Shown here piece after piece: positions 1 through 6,772 of a DNA stretch of 6,800 nt. Origin of the DNA: Firmicutes bacterium CAG:238. GTDB lineage: Bacteria > Bacillota > Clostridia > Peptostreptococcales > Anaerovoracaceae. Position numbers and translations under genes: made by a program. Where the stretch lies: the NCBI GenBank assembly GCA_000435615.1, contig FR881990.1:22320-29119 (forward strand), given 5' to 3'. Position 1 is the first letter of the stretch; each line of letters opens with the position of its first letter. Below the pieces are notes generated by a model. It did not search any database and was not told the origin of the DNA. It was given only the letters and a program-made list of their open reading frames with translations.

Positions 1-3000
1 CAGCAGGAGTTTCGGGTAAGCAGCAGCGGAAAGAATAACCTTGAGCGAAAAGATCCGGGACTTTCCTTTACGAACGCAAGCGGAGCACCAAGCGGCAAAA
101 AACTCGGCAAATACTTCTATTACCAGCTCATCAAAGACACCCCGGCGCAGGACATTTACGACTTCATGCTGCAGGCGATGAAATACCAAAAGGTGATGCC
201 AAAAGGCCTTGGAAGCAGCGATCAGGATAAAGCACCGACCATCAAACTGACGCAGGATGAAACAGATAAACGCATCTGGCGCGGGAGCGTGCGCGACACC
301 GAAAAGATTCTCAGCGGCCAGACGCTAAGCAATGAAATCATCATCACCAAAGGAAGCGGCAAAAGCAAGCTGTCGATTACGCCAAAGAAAGATGGCAAAG
401 GGAGAAACTATGAAGTCGTCTTTCAGGGAGATTCCGAAACCGACGAGCCAAAGTGGGATACCCTTTATACCATGCAGAAAAAGCTGCATGGCAAGGAGTG
501 CAGAGACGACCTGCTCTTTTGGGGCTGGTCATCCGGCGCGGCGCATCGCCAGACTATTACCACAGGCTCTGCAGACCCTATCTTTTTCTACTTTAAGCTA
601 AGCAAGAGTGAGATTCCGCCGGAGAACCCGCCGGAAAGTGAGCGCCCGGAGCCTGAATATTTTCCGGAGATTGAGATCCCGGTCAGTAAAGAAGATCTGA
701 ATCCCGGCTGGGACGGTAATGTGCATACTGGAATGGGCGATGCGGCGCTGTCGGCAACCTACGTGCTCTTAAAGGACGGCGAGGAAGTCGACCGCATCAC
801 GCTGGACGCCTACGGAAACACCGACGCTCTCCGGGATCAGCCGTGGGAAGATGCGATGGCGCTTACGATGACGGAAAGCGGAAGTTACACGCATACCACC
901 AAAGACGGTGTGCACTGCGTAGTCAGCCCGACCAAAATCGAGTGGACGGGAAAGGTGACCTACGAAGTGCGGGAGATCCGCCCGGACGGGCGCTTTATCG
1001 AGCCGGACAGCGGGATTCGGCGCTATGAGATCCGCTATGATGCCGTGACCACGAACAGCCAGACCTGCACCGCAAATCCGGAAAACTGGTGCGAGATCAC
1101 CTATGATGTCCGCTGGCAGGTCACAGAAGGAAAAAATACCGAAGAAAACAGCGCGCGCGGAAACCTCAGTGAGGTCGAGGGAGAAAATCCGCTGGCCTAC
1201 CCGAAAGAAGTCTTTGTGAACGATTGCTACCGCGGCAAGCTGAACCTGACAAAATCCCTTGAAAATGCCAATGTCTTTGACGAGGAAGGAACCTCCGGCG
1301 GACAAGATAAGTCCACCAAGTCCGAGTGGCGGCTCACTTTAAAATCCGGCGGCTATGAAAACCATCCAAGCCTTCGTTTCGTCAAGGAAGAACCGCTGAA
1401 AAACGGAACGGCCGTCTACCGTGCAGTCCGTGACACCAGCGGCATCGATAACGGAAGCGAGGCACTGCTGATTGGCAAAAATGGGGAACTGTTTCTCTAC
1501 GATATTCCTTACGGAACTTATGTGATGAAAGAAGTGCGTGCTGATGATACTTCTTTCGTACTCGAGGAATTCGAGGTTGTGATCGATGAGCATAGCGGAA
1601 GCTACACCCCAAAGGACACCTATGATGACCGCTATGACTATGACATCCGAAACAAAAAAATCGAGAATGTGGTCAAGATCATCAAGACAGACGCGGAGAC
1701 CGGAAAGAAGGTCGCGCTGAAAGGCACGAAATTCCGTATCTGCTATATGGGAGACCCTCTTTTGGATGACCCAACGAAGTCCAAGAATTACGGAAAACTT
1801 TTGCCAAATGCGCAGAATATCAATTCCAGCCTGAAAGCAGACGAGTGGAGCTGCGATGAAAACGGTGAGATTACGATCCCGTATCACTTGGAATTCGGCA
1901 CTTATCGCTTGGAAGAATTCCTGCTTCCGGCAGGATACTTTGTCGGACGCTACGATAAAGACGGAAACCAGTCTTCCGCGGACTACGGCGAAATCGCAGA
2001 AGGAAAAACCGACGCGCCCGAGGGATTTTCCTACGAAGATCTTGTCAGCATTTATGACGAAGGAGGAAACTTCCTTGCGTATAAAAAGGCAAAAGAAGTC
2101 TTGAACTATTACACCTTTACGGTAGAGAAGCAGGAGGCGCACACAGACGGAAACTTCGGGCAAAAAGTCGACTATGAGGGAAATATCAGCCCGGCAGACC
2201 CAAAGTATGACAGCGAGGACTACCCGTATATCCACTATTACAAGGTCACAGCCATGACCAACAATCCGGTCAAGGGTAAAATCCGCATCGAAAAAAGCGG
2301 CGCGCTTTTTAGTGGATTTTTAGAGGAAACAAAGAACGTCTATACCGTTCTCACCCCGGTCTACCGCGCCTTGGAATCGCTGAAAGGTGCGGTGTACGGC
2401 ATCTATGCGGCAATCGACGAGCTGCTATCTGATGGCAGCGACGGGATACGAATCTATGATAGCAAGACCGATGAGGAGATCAAGATTCCAAAGGAAATTT
2501 CAACCCACAGCCAGAGTGAAAAAACCGAAGTGCTTGACCCTCTGGGAAAGAGCCATCCGGCAGCCATCTACGAAAGCGGAAGTCTCAGCCACGCAAGCGG
2601 CGCAAAGCTCTGGTATCTGTTAGAGCGCGAAAAGTCCGAGCAAAACGAAAAGAAGCTGCTGTATGTATCACCGGAGGAACGGGAGACAAAAGCATTGGAT
2701 CATTTTGAAACGGAAACTGATTCTCTGAAGATCTCCTACGACATGCAGACCGCGCTTAGCTTTGAAGCAGGCGGCAGAAACATTACAAAGGTACGAATCG
2801 TCAAGACCGGAACCTTAAAAGAACAGACCGAAGAAGCTGCTGACCTTGCCTCCCTCATGCAGACCGAGGTGCATACCTATGTCGGCGAGGACGCAGATGG
2901 AAAGGACATCGAGCGGCCGCTCGGCTCCTTTGAAATCGGCGGCGATATGTTTACCGGAGAGAAAGGCTCATACCTTGACTATGCGAAGAGCGTAGACGAA

Positions 3001-5814
3001 ACAGAAAACAGCATCACGGAGATCTATGAGGTAAGCTATGTGCAGCAAAAGGGCATGGCAGAGGGCTTTCGACTGACGCTGGACGGCTTTAGCATTGCGG
3101 CAAAAGCCGGGGAAGATACTGCTGTCACCACAATTACTTTCCTGACAAGTACCCCAAGCATTGAAGTCGGCGCAGGCTATACCTATGTGCAGGCAGGACG
3201 CACCCTGACCTTTACGGCAGCCGCACCGGAAAGCCCGGTATATTTTCTGAGTCCGGACGGTATCAAAACGGAAATGTACTATGCAGGCGGCAGCCTGCAG
3301 GCGATGCTTCGGATTCCGATGGATGCGGTGGATGCGAACTTTTCCGAAGTTGTTCCGACGCTAAAGTTTTCGCATCGGGACGCAGAGGGCGGCATGGAGA
3401 GGAAAACCCTTGACTGGTTTCATGAACTTAGCTCTGACAATACTGAAGTGATTCTGAAACCATATGACGGCATTACCGTGACCGCGCGCCAGCATGGCGG
3501 CAGTGCAGAAGATGTGTATTACAGCCTTGAAATTGTTTCTTCTGCCAATGAAGATGCACCGGTAGAGATCACCTTTTCCGATGGCTATACGATGCAGCTT
3601 TACAGTGCAGAAACGCCGAGTGGAAACCGTGCGGGCGTCTTGGCGCTGAGCGGCATCTACAAAACCAATCGTGCGCCAAAGTCCTCGCTGATTGAGACCA
3701 TCACGACCGATGAAAACGGCCGCGCGGATTCTTCACTTCTGCCGCTTGGCAGGTATTTGCTACGCGAGATCAGCGCGCCGGACGGCTATGTTACGGACAG
3801 CACGGCGCAGGAAGTCAGCCTCACCTATGAGAATCAGGATACTCCACTGGTATGGAAGATCCTAAGCCTTACCAACAAACGCTATGAGGTGGAAATCGAT
3901 CTCAGTAAGGTCTTTGAAACCGCATACCAAAGCGGAAGCTATCTTTCGGGAGCGGGTGCGACCTTTGGTATTTTCGCAGGCGAGGATATCAAGGCGAAGC
4001 AAAGCCTCACAGGCCTTACAAAAACTGCAAAGAAAGACAGCCTGATCGGAACCCTTGCGGTAGACCCAAGCGGAAAGGGAAAGAAACGGATCAAGCTTCC
4101 GGACGGCATCTATTATCTCAAAGAGCTGTCTACGAAAGCAGGCTACAAACTGAATACCATCCCATTTTACTTCGCAGTCGGCGAGAGCAAGGAAATCACT
4201 TCGCAGCCATGCGAATTTGACTATCCGGCGGACGGCGTCAGCGGAAAACTAATCCTGGATCGCAGCGGCAAAGTAGATATACAGCTTAGCGTGCTGCAGC
4301 GCTATCCGATGCCGGAAATCACAATAGACGGCAAAACCTATGCGCTGACCGAAGATCTTACAGACGGACTGACGGAAATCCGGTGCGAAGAAGATCGCAC
4401 AGACATTACCGCAACCGTACTTGCAGGAAAGGAAAGCACGATCACCCTGCCAAACGGCAAGGAATTAAAAGTATCGGCTTCTGAAAACACTTATATTTAT
4501 ATCCTCGACGGCATGGAAAAAACCTATCTTCCGACCGTATCCTACACCGGATATTATACGAGCTTTAACTATGAATTTCCAAAGGTGAGTGGCGAGAGCC
4601 TCACAGAAACGAAAACGGAGCTAACTTTTAGCGAAGCTGGCAGCAGCCCGAACCGCTTGAAAGGGACGCTGACACACACACCAAAAACGAAAGAACAAAA
4701 ACAGGCAGACGGCAGCGTGAAAACCGTTGGGATTCTGGATAAGGACGGAAATCAAGTATTCACGCATCGCCTTGATTTTACCATGACAGATGAAAAAGGC
4801 CAGCAGACCGTCACAGACCCTTTATATCGAACCGGGCCAGATGGCAAGACAAACGAAGAAATGCAGGCAGGCCCGCTCCCGGCATTTCATATTGCTGCAG
4901 GCGAGCAGCTATCCTTTGAAACGAGCAGCGGGGCAAGCGTAGCTATGAGCCTTACAAAAAGCGGTAATCTCACGATCCGCATGGCAAACACGCAAGCAGG
5001 CGCAGTTACAGAGGATGAAGTACCGACAGCAAGTATCGACGGACAGGACGCAAAGGACGCGGTCTTTTTTACGAAAACCGTCACACAGGCAAGACAGGAT
5101 CATGCCGAAGGCACCCTCAAGATCAAGGTCAATACTTTCGATAATGTGAACGCAGGAGATATTCCAAACGACCGCAAGCCGGGCGAGCCGGGAAGACCAA
5201 CCCCATCGCCAAGCACGCCGTCCATCCGAACGACCCTTGTCGATGCGAAGAGCGGCACACATGAGGCAGAGCCGGAACGCGACTTCCTGCTGATAGATAC
5301 CGTTTCCTATTACAACTTACAGCAGGGCGAGTACCGTTTGATCGGAACCCTGATGGACAGAGCAACCGGAAAAGAATTTCTCGCGGGCGGCAAAGCCGTT
5401 ACCGCGGAGAAAATCTTTACAGCAGGAAATGCAAACGGACAGGAAATCGTCGAGTTTGCATTCCGCACCGAAAACATCGAAGGAAAAAGCCTCGTTGCGT
5501 TTGAGAAACTGTACAAAAGAGTGAAACAAGCAGACGGGACTATCACAGAGACTGAAATCGCAAAGCACGAAGATTTGAAAGATGATTGGCAGACCGTCAC
5601 CATCGGTAAGAAGCCGGACAAGCCGGAAAAACCGGACAAACCAGAAAAGCCTGAAAAGCCGAGTAAACCGGAAAAACCAAAGAATCCGCAGGAAGTGCCA
5701 AAGACAGGTGATGCTGCGAATGCAGCAGGCTATCTTCTGCTTCTTGCAGGCGCGGCAGCAGGCCTTGTTTTCAGCACCGGAATGCTCCGAAAAAGAAGAA
5801 AAACGAATCGGTAA
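1..5814 (+). CDS. Giant Cna-B/SpaA-like cell-wall-anchored surface protein (5' end outside window)
   Basis: The frame is open from base 1 to TAA at 5812-5814, so the start lies to the left. The ATG at 166 is internal, since coding sequence continues upstream and it has no Shine-Dalgarno. Numbering residues from base 1, the visible 1,937 residues show: an unassigned N-terminal part (1-200); a Pro/Glu-rich linker (~203-225); Cna-B-like units at ~411-528 (YVMKEV near its end), ~556-648 (VKIIKTD to GTYRLEEF) and ~1295-1393 (EIDLSKVF to GIYYLKEL); a split Cna-B unit beginning ~758 (KGKIRIEKSG) and resuming ~1223-1293 (GRYLLREISAPDGY); a VaFE/ester-bond domain ~1743-1868; a Lys-Pro-Glu stalk; VPKTGD at 1899; a hydrophobic helix; and a basic tail. 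Cna-B folds usually carry Lys-Asn isopeptide bonds promoted by the E-box Glu. The inferred role is a sortase-anchored adhesin or pilin-like stalk, perhaps for mating contact or host adhesion. Ligand and signal peptide are not visible. Anchored surface protein is very likely; exact function is unknown. Confidence 0.93.
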   Translation, partial: QQEFRVSSSGKNNLERKDPGLSFTNASGAPSGKKLGKYFYYQLIKDTPAQDIYDFMLQAMKYQKVMPKGLGSSDQDKAPTIKLTQDETDKRIWRGSVRDTEKILSGQTLSNEIIITKGSGKSKLSITPKKDGKGRNYEVVFQGDSETDEPKWDTLYTMQKKLHGKECRDDLLFWGWSSGAAHRQTITTGSADPIFFYFKLSKSEIPPENPPESERPEPEYFPEIEIPVSKEDLNPGWDGNVHTGMGDAALSATYVLLKDGEEVDRITLDAYGNTDALRDQPWEDAMALTMTESGSYTHTTKDGVHCVVSPTKIEWTGKVTYEVREIRPDGRFIEPDSGIRRYEIRYDAVTTNSQTCTANPENWCEITYDVRWQVTEGKNTEENSARGNLSEVEGENPLAYPKEVFVNDCYRGKLNLTKSLENANVFDEEGTSGGQDKSTKSEWRLTLKSGGYENHPSLRFVKEEPLKNGTAVYRAVRDTSGIDNGSEALLIGKNGELFLYDIPYGTYVMKEVRADDTSFVLEEFEVVIDEHSGSYTPKDTYDDRYDYDIRNKKIENVVKIIKTDAETGKKVALKGTKFRICYMGDPLLDDPTKSKNYGKLLPNAQNINSSLKADEWSCDENGEITIPYHLEFGTYRLEEFLLPAGYFVGRYDKDGNQSSADYGEIAEGKTDAPEGFSYEDLVSIYDEGGNFLAYKKAKEVLNYYTFTVEKQEAHTDGNFGQKVDYEGNISPADPKYDSEDYPYIHYYKVTAMTNNPVKGKIRIEKSGALFSGFLEETKNVYTVLTPVYRALESLKGAVYGIYAAIDELLSDGSDGIRIYDSKTDEEIKIPKEISTHSQSEKTEVLDPLGKSHPAAIYESGSLSHASGAKLWYLLEREKSEQNEKKLLYVSPEERETKALDHFETETDSLKISYDMQTALSFEAGGRNITKVRIVKTGTLKEQTEEAADLASLMQTEVHTYVGEDADGKDIERPLGSFEIGGDMFTGEKGSYLDYAKSVDETENSITEIYEVSYVQQKGMAEGFRLTLDGFSIAAKAGEDTAVTTITFLTSTPSIEVGAGYTYVQAGRTLTFTAAAPESPVYFLSPDGIKTEMYYAGGSLQAMLRIPMDAVDANFSEVVPTLKFSHRDAEGGMERKTLDWFHELSSDNTEVILKPYDGITVTARQHGGSAEDVYYSLEIVSSANEDAPVEITFSDGYTMQLYSAETPSGNRAGVLALSGIYKTNRAPKSSLIETITTDENGRADSSLLPLGRYLLREISAPDGYVTDSTAQEVSLTYENQDTPLVWKILSLTNKRYEVEIDLSKVFETAYQSGSYLSGAGATFGIFAGEDIKAKQSLTGLTKTAKKDSLIGTLAVDPSGKGKKRIKLPDGIYYLKELSTKAGYKLNTIPFYFAVGESKEITSQPCEFDYPADGVSGKLILDRSGKVDIQLSVLQRYPMPEITIDGKTYALTEDLTDGLTEIRCEEDRTDITATVLAGKESTITLPNGKELKVSASENTYIYILDGMEKTYLPTVSYTGYYTSFNYEFPKVSGESLTETKTELTFSEAGSSPNRLKGTLTHTPKTKEQKQADGSVKTVGILDKDGNQVFTHRLDFTMTDEKGQQTVTDPLYRTGPDGKTNEEMQAGPLPAFHIAAGEQLSFETSSGASVAMSLTKSGNLTIRMANTQAGAVTEDEVPTASIDGQDAKDAVFFTKTVTQARQDHAEGTLKIKVNTFDNVNAGDIPNDRKPGEPGRPTPSPSTPSIRTTLVDAKSGTHEAEPERDFLLIDTVSYYNLQQGEYRLIGTLMDRATGKEFLAGGKAVTAEKIFTAGNANGQEIVEFAFRTENIEGKSLVAFEKLYKRVKQADGTITETEIAKHEDLKDDWQTVTIGKKPDKPEKPDKPEKPEKPSKPEKPKNPQEVPKTGDAANAAGYLLLLAGAAAGLVFSTGMLRKRRKTNR
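2272..3879 (+). other. Split Cna-B-type domain with ~400-residue insertion (protein region)
   Basis: The first half (about 2272-2445) reads like the opening of a SpaA/Cna-B unit: KGKIRIEKSG, then LKGAVYGIYAAIDELLSDG. Such units normally reach their E-box strand within about 100 residues. Here the expected closing part (TTDENGRADSSLLPLGRY, then LLREISAPDGYVTD) appears only at about 3667-3879. Between them (about 2458-3660) lie roughly 400 residues of beta-rich, acidic, Thr/Ser-rich sequence that I do not recognise. The frame is uninterrupted and codon usage looks like the surroundings, so this reads as a domain inserted into a loop rather than a frameshift or decay. An alternative is that the two halves belong to two degenerate Cna-B units. 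The split reading is my inference from motif order. Confidence 0.5.
5227..5604 (+). other. VaFE / Thr-Gln ester-bond domain of the surface protein
   Basis: This region encodes about 126 residues matching the pattern of VaFE-repeat or T-Q ester-bond domains: RTTLVDAKSG at the start, LIDTVSYYNLQQGEYRLIGT, then LVAFEKLYKR, and HEDLKDDWQTVTI at the end. In the Clostridium perfringens Cpe0147 type of this fold, a Thr near the N-terminus bonds covalently to a Gln near the C-terminus with help from Asp, Glu and His. Likely counterparts, in residues counted from base 1, are Thr1744 or Thr1745, Asp1766, Glu1835, His1856 and Gln1864. The eight-residue His-to-Gln spacing fits that family. The domain sits directly before the wall-spanning stalk. 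Bond formation is predicted from motifs only. Confidence 0.75.
5608..5694 (+). repeat. Lys-Pro-Glu/Asp short tandem repeat (wall-spanning stalk)
   Basis: About 29 codons encode repeated KPE, KPD and KPS triplets between the ester-bond domain and the sorting signal. Extended, charged Pro-rich repeats in this position normally thread the anchored protein through peptidoglycan. The DNA is itself repetitive (aagccggaa-like units), so repeat number may vary between strains by slippage. Confidence 0.85.
5695..5811 (+). other. C-terminal sortase sorting signal (VPKTGD, hydrophobic helix, basic tail)
   Basis: VPKTG is encoded at 5695-5709 and is a Val variant of the LPXTG sortase motif. It is followed by Asp, a hydrophobic stretch of about 24 residues (GYLLLLAGAAAGLVF and flanks) and a tail ending RKRRKTNR. 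This tripartite layout marks proteins cleaved between Thr and Gly by a membrane sortase and linked to the cell wall or to another pilin. No sortase gene is in the window. Confidence 0.95.
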
Positions 5815-5821
5815 CCCATGC

Positions 5822-5844
5822 GCGGGCGGCAGCATACCGCCCGC
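5822..5844 (+). terminator. GC-rich hairpin after the surface-protein gene, possible terminator
   Basis: GCGGGCGG (5822-5829) pairs perfectly with CCGCCCGC (5837-5844) around a 7-nt loop, starting 8 bases after the stop. A good U-tract is missing: the downstream sequence is ACACCTAAAAAGCTTTTC, and a run of seven T occurs only at 5885-5891. It may be an atypical intrinsic terminator or a 3'-end stabilising hairpin. It probably separates the surface gene from the recombinase. Confidence 0.55.
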
Positions 5845-5904
5845 ACACCTAAAAAGCTTTTCATAACCCCTGAAAACCGAGCAGTTTTTTTCAAGAAAAT
5901 CGAG

Positions 5905-5910
5905 TATAAT
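5905..5910 (+). promoter_or_regulatory. Consensus -10 box (TATAAT) for the recombinase gene
   Basis: A perfect TATAAT lies 91 bases before the chosen recombinase start. No recognisable TTGACA lies 16-18 bases upstream, where the sequence is around CAGTTT, so the promoter may be weak or depend on an activator. Transcription starting near 5917 would give a leader of about 80 nt. It would also exclude translation from the upstream in-frame ATG at 5915. I see no clear riboswitch or strong hairpin in the leader. Confidence 0.5.
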
Positions 5911-5982
5911 AGGAATGAAACCGTACATCGTTTTGCAAGTTGCTGATGATTACTTCAATTTTGCCAATACTATGGGTAAAAC

Positions 5983-5988
5983 GGAGGT
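5983..5988 (+). promoter_or_regulatory. Ribosome binding site GGAGGT deciding the recombinase start
   Basis: GGAGGT stands 7 bases before the ATG at 5996. The two earlier in-frame ATGs (5915 and 5972) have no Shine-Dalgarno, and 5915 lies at or before the likely transcription start. The start at 5996 is therefore strongly preferred. Confidence 0.9.
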
Positions 5989-5995
5989 AATACAA

Positions 5996-6604
5996 ATGAA
6001 TCAAATGAAAAGCAAACGATATGGATATGTACGCGTATCAACGAAAGAGCAAAACGAAGACCGGCAGCTTTTGGCGATGCAACAGGTGGGAATTCCGATT
6101 GACCGCATTTTTATCGATAAGCAGTCGGGCAAAGACTTTGACCGTCCAGAGTACCAAAAACTGTTGCGGGTACTCAAAGAGGGCGACCTTTTACTTGTCA
6201 AAAGTATTGATCGGCTGGGCAGAGACTACGAGGAGATCATAGAGCAGTGGCGCTATATCACCAAAGAAATCAAGGCTGATATTAAAGTCATCGATATGCC
6301 GCTTTTAGACACCACTTTGAGTAAAGATTTATTGGGAACTTTCATCGCGGATCTCGTACTGCAGGTTCTGTCCTTTGCGGCCGAAAACGAAAGGGAAAAT
6401 ATCAAGCAGCGGCAACGAGAGGGAATCGACGCTGCACAGGCACGCGGTGTGCGCTTTGGCAGACCCGGTGTCAAGATCAGTCCCGAGGTTGAGCATACCA
6501 TCCTAAAATATATGCAAAAAAAATTGCCCCTGCAAGAGGCGCTTCGGCAAAGCGGTCTCAGTCAGGGAACCTTTTATCGAACGATGAAAGCCATGAACCT
6601 TTGA
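5996..6604 (+). CDS. Serine recombinase, probable cis-acting DNA invertase
   Basis: This gene encodes 202 residues, the usual size of small resolvase/invertase proteins, with the start set by GGAGGT at 5983. The N-terminal catalytic domain shows YGYVRVSTKEQ with nucleophile Ser15 and Arg13, Arg50 in SGKDFDRPEY, and IDRLGRD with Asp72, Arg73 and Arg76. These equal gamma-delta resolvase positions 8, 10, 45, 67, 68 and 71 with a constant offset of five, so the active site looks intact. A long dimer-interface helix (FIADLVLQVLSFAAENERENIKQ) and the family GRP turn (155-157) follow. A C-terminal helix-turn-helix lies at about 177-198 (LPLQEALRQSGLSQGTFYR). Such enzymes make 2-bp staggered cuts at paired sites and rotate the ends. 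The stop codon touches a perfect inverted-repeat pair downstream, which points to inversion. A transposon-type resolvase role is the alternative, but no transposase or direct-repeat res site is visible. Family assignment is near certain; the invertase role is inferred from context. Confidence 0.93.
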   Translation: MNQMKSKRYGYVRVSTKEQNEDRQLLAMQQVGIPIDRIFIDKQSGKDFDRPEYQKLLRVLKEGDLLLVKSIDRLGRDYEEIIEQWRYITKEIKADIKVIDMPLLDTTLSKDLLGTFIADLVLQVLSFAAENERENIKQRQREGIDAAQARGVRFGRPGVKISPEVEHTILKYMQKKLPLQEALRQSGLSQGTFYRTMKAMNL

Positions 6605-6631
6605 CTTTTCAAAAGGTACACCTTTTGGTAA
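6604..6631 (+). repeat. Left inverted repeat / recombinase crossover site (IRL)
   Basis: This 28-bp sequence is the exact reverse complement of 6773-6800. It holds the dyad CAAAAGGTACACCTTTTG (6610-6627): two perfect 8-bp arms around a non-palindromic AC at 6618-6619. Twelve bases on each side of AC give a 26-bp site (6606-6631), the size and 12+2+12 form of Hin/Gin-type sites. Its first base is the last base of the recombinase stop codon. Confidence 0.93.
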
Positions 6632-6662
6632 ACAATTCGACAAAATATTTTTTCTCAATTCT

Positions 6663-6689
6663 TTCATATTTTCGACATGTTTTTGTCAA
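6663..6689 (-). promoter_or_regulatory. Weak leftward promoter candidate inside the invertible segment
   Basis: On the minus strand a perfect TTGACA (6689 down to 6684) is followed, after 15 bases, by TATGAA (6668 down to 6663). The spacing is short and the -10 is only four of six, so this is tentative. If active, it would send antisense RNA into the recombinase in this orientation, and the segment would have opposed promoters. Confidence 0.25.
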
Positions 6690-6691
6690 AA
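6669..6691. promoter_or_regulatory. Operator-like dyad upstream of the rightward promoter
   Basis: TTTTCGACA (6669-6677) and TGTCAAAA (6684-6691) are inverted around six bases, with one extra C in the left arm. TTCGACA also occurs at 6636-6642, 35 bases upstream of its second copy at 6671-6677. The dyad ends about 20 bases before the extended -10, where an activator or repressor could act. In such AT-rich DNA chance is a real alternative. Confidence 0.3.
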
Positions 6692-6710
6692 TAGGTTGCT
6701 TTTTTTGATT

Positions 6711-6719
6711 TGCTATGAT
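6711..6719 (+). promoter_or_regulatory. Rightward extended -10 promoter (TGCTATGAT)
   Basis: TGCTATGAT is a TGN-extended -10 with a five-of-six TATAAT match, preceded by T-rich DNA. No good -35 lies at the standard distance; the 17-bp position is ATAGGT. Extended -10 promoters tolerate this. An overlapping option is TTGCTT (6696-6701), 17 bp, TAGGAT (6719-6724). Either would start RNA near 6726-6732 and transcribe through the right repeat and out of the window. Confidence 0.6.
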
Positions 6720-6772
6720 AGGATATAGGCATCCGAAAGGCAGAAGGCTATGTAAAATATTCTTTTGCTGAC

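Noticed and set aside
166..168. ATG at 166 as the start of the large surface protein
   Set aside because: The same frame is open back to base 1 with protein-like sequence (YFYYQLIKDTPAQDIYDF) and there is no ribosome binding site; the gene simply starts outside the window.
184..195. 12-bp match (TACCAAAAGGTG) to part of the right inverted repeat
   Set aside because: It lies inside coding sequence (YQKV) and lacks the second arm ACCTTTT needed for a crossover site; chance is sufficient.
1339..2235. 298-codon minus-strand reading frame opposite the surface-protein gene
   Set aside because: It is a shadow of a well-supported coding frame, with no family motifs and unlikely Val/Phe/Ile-rich composition. 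The same holds for the minus-strand frames at 769-1305 and 5317-5928.
5582..5866. 94-codon plus-strand frame across the end of the surface gene
   Set aside because: It is an out-of-frame reading of the Lys-Pro-Glu repeat region, rich in Arg/Ser/Asn, with no ribosome binding site.
5915..5995. N-terminal extension of the recombinase from the ATG at 5915 (229 residues)
   Set aside because: It has no Shine-Dalgarno and sits 4 bases after the TATAAT box, at or before the likely transcription start. The ATG at 5996 has GGAGGT at 7 bases, and the catalytic Ser then falls at 15, close to the family norm.
6742..6755. AGAAGG followed by ATG TAA inside the invertible segment, as a mini-ORF
   Set aside because: The spacing is only 2 bases and the codon after ATG is a stop; no peptide would be made and the pattern is likely chance.
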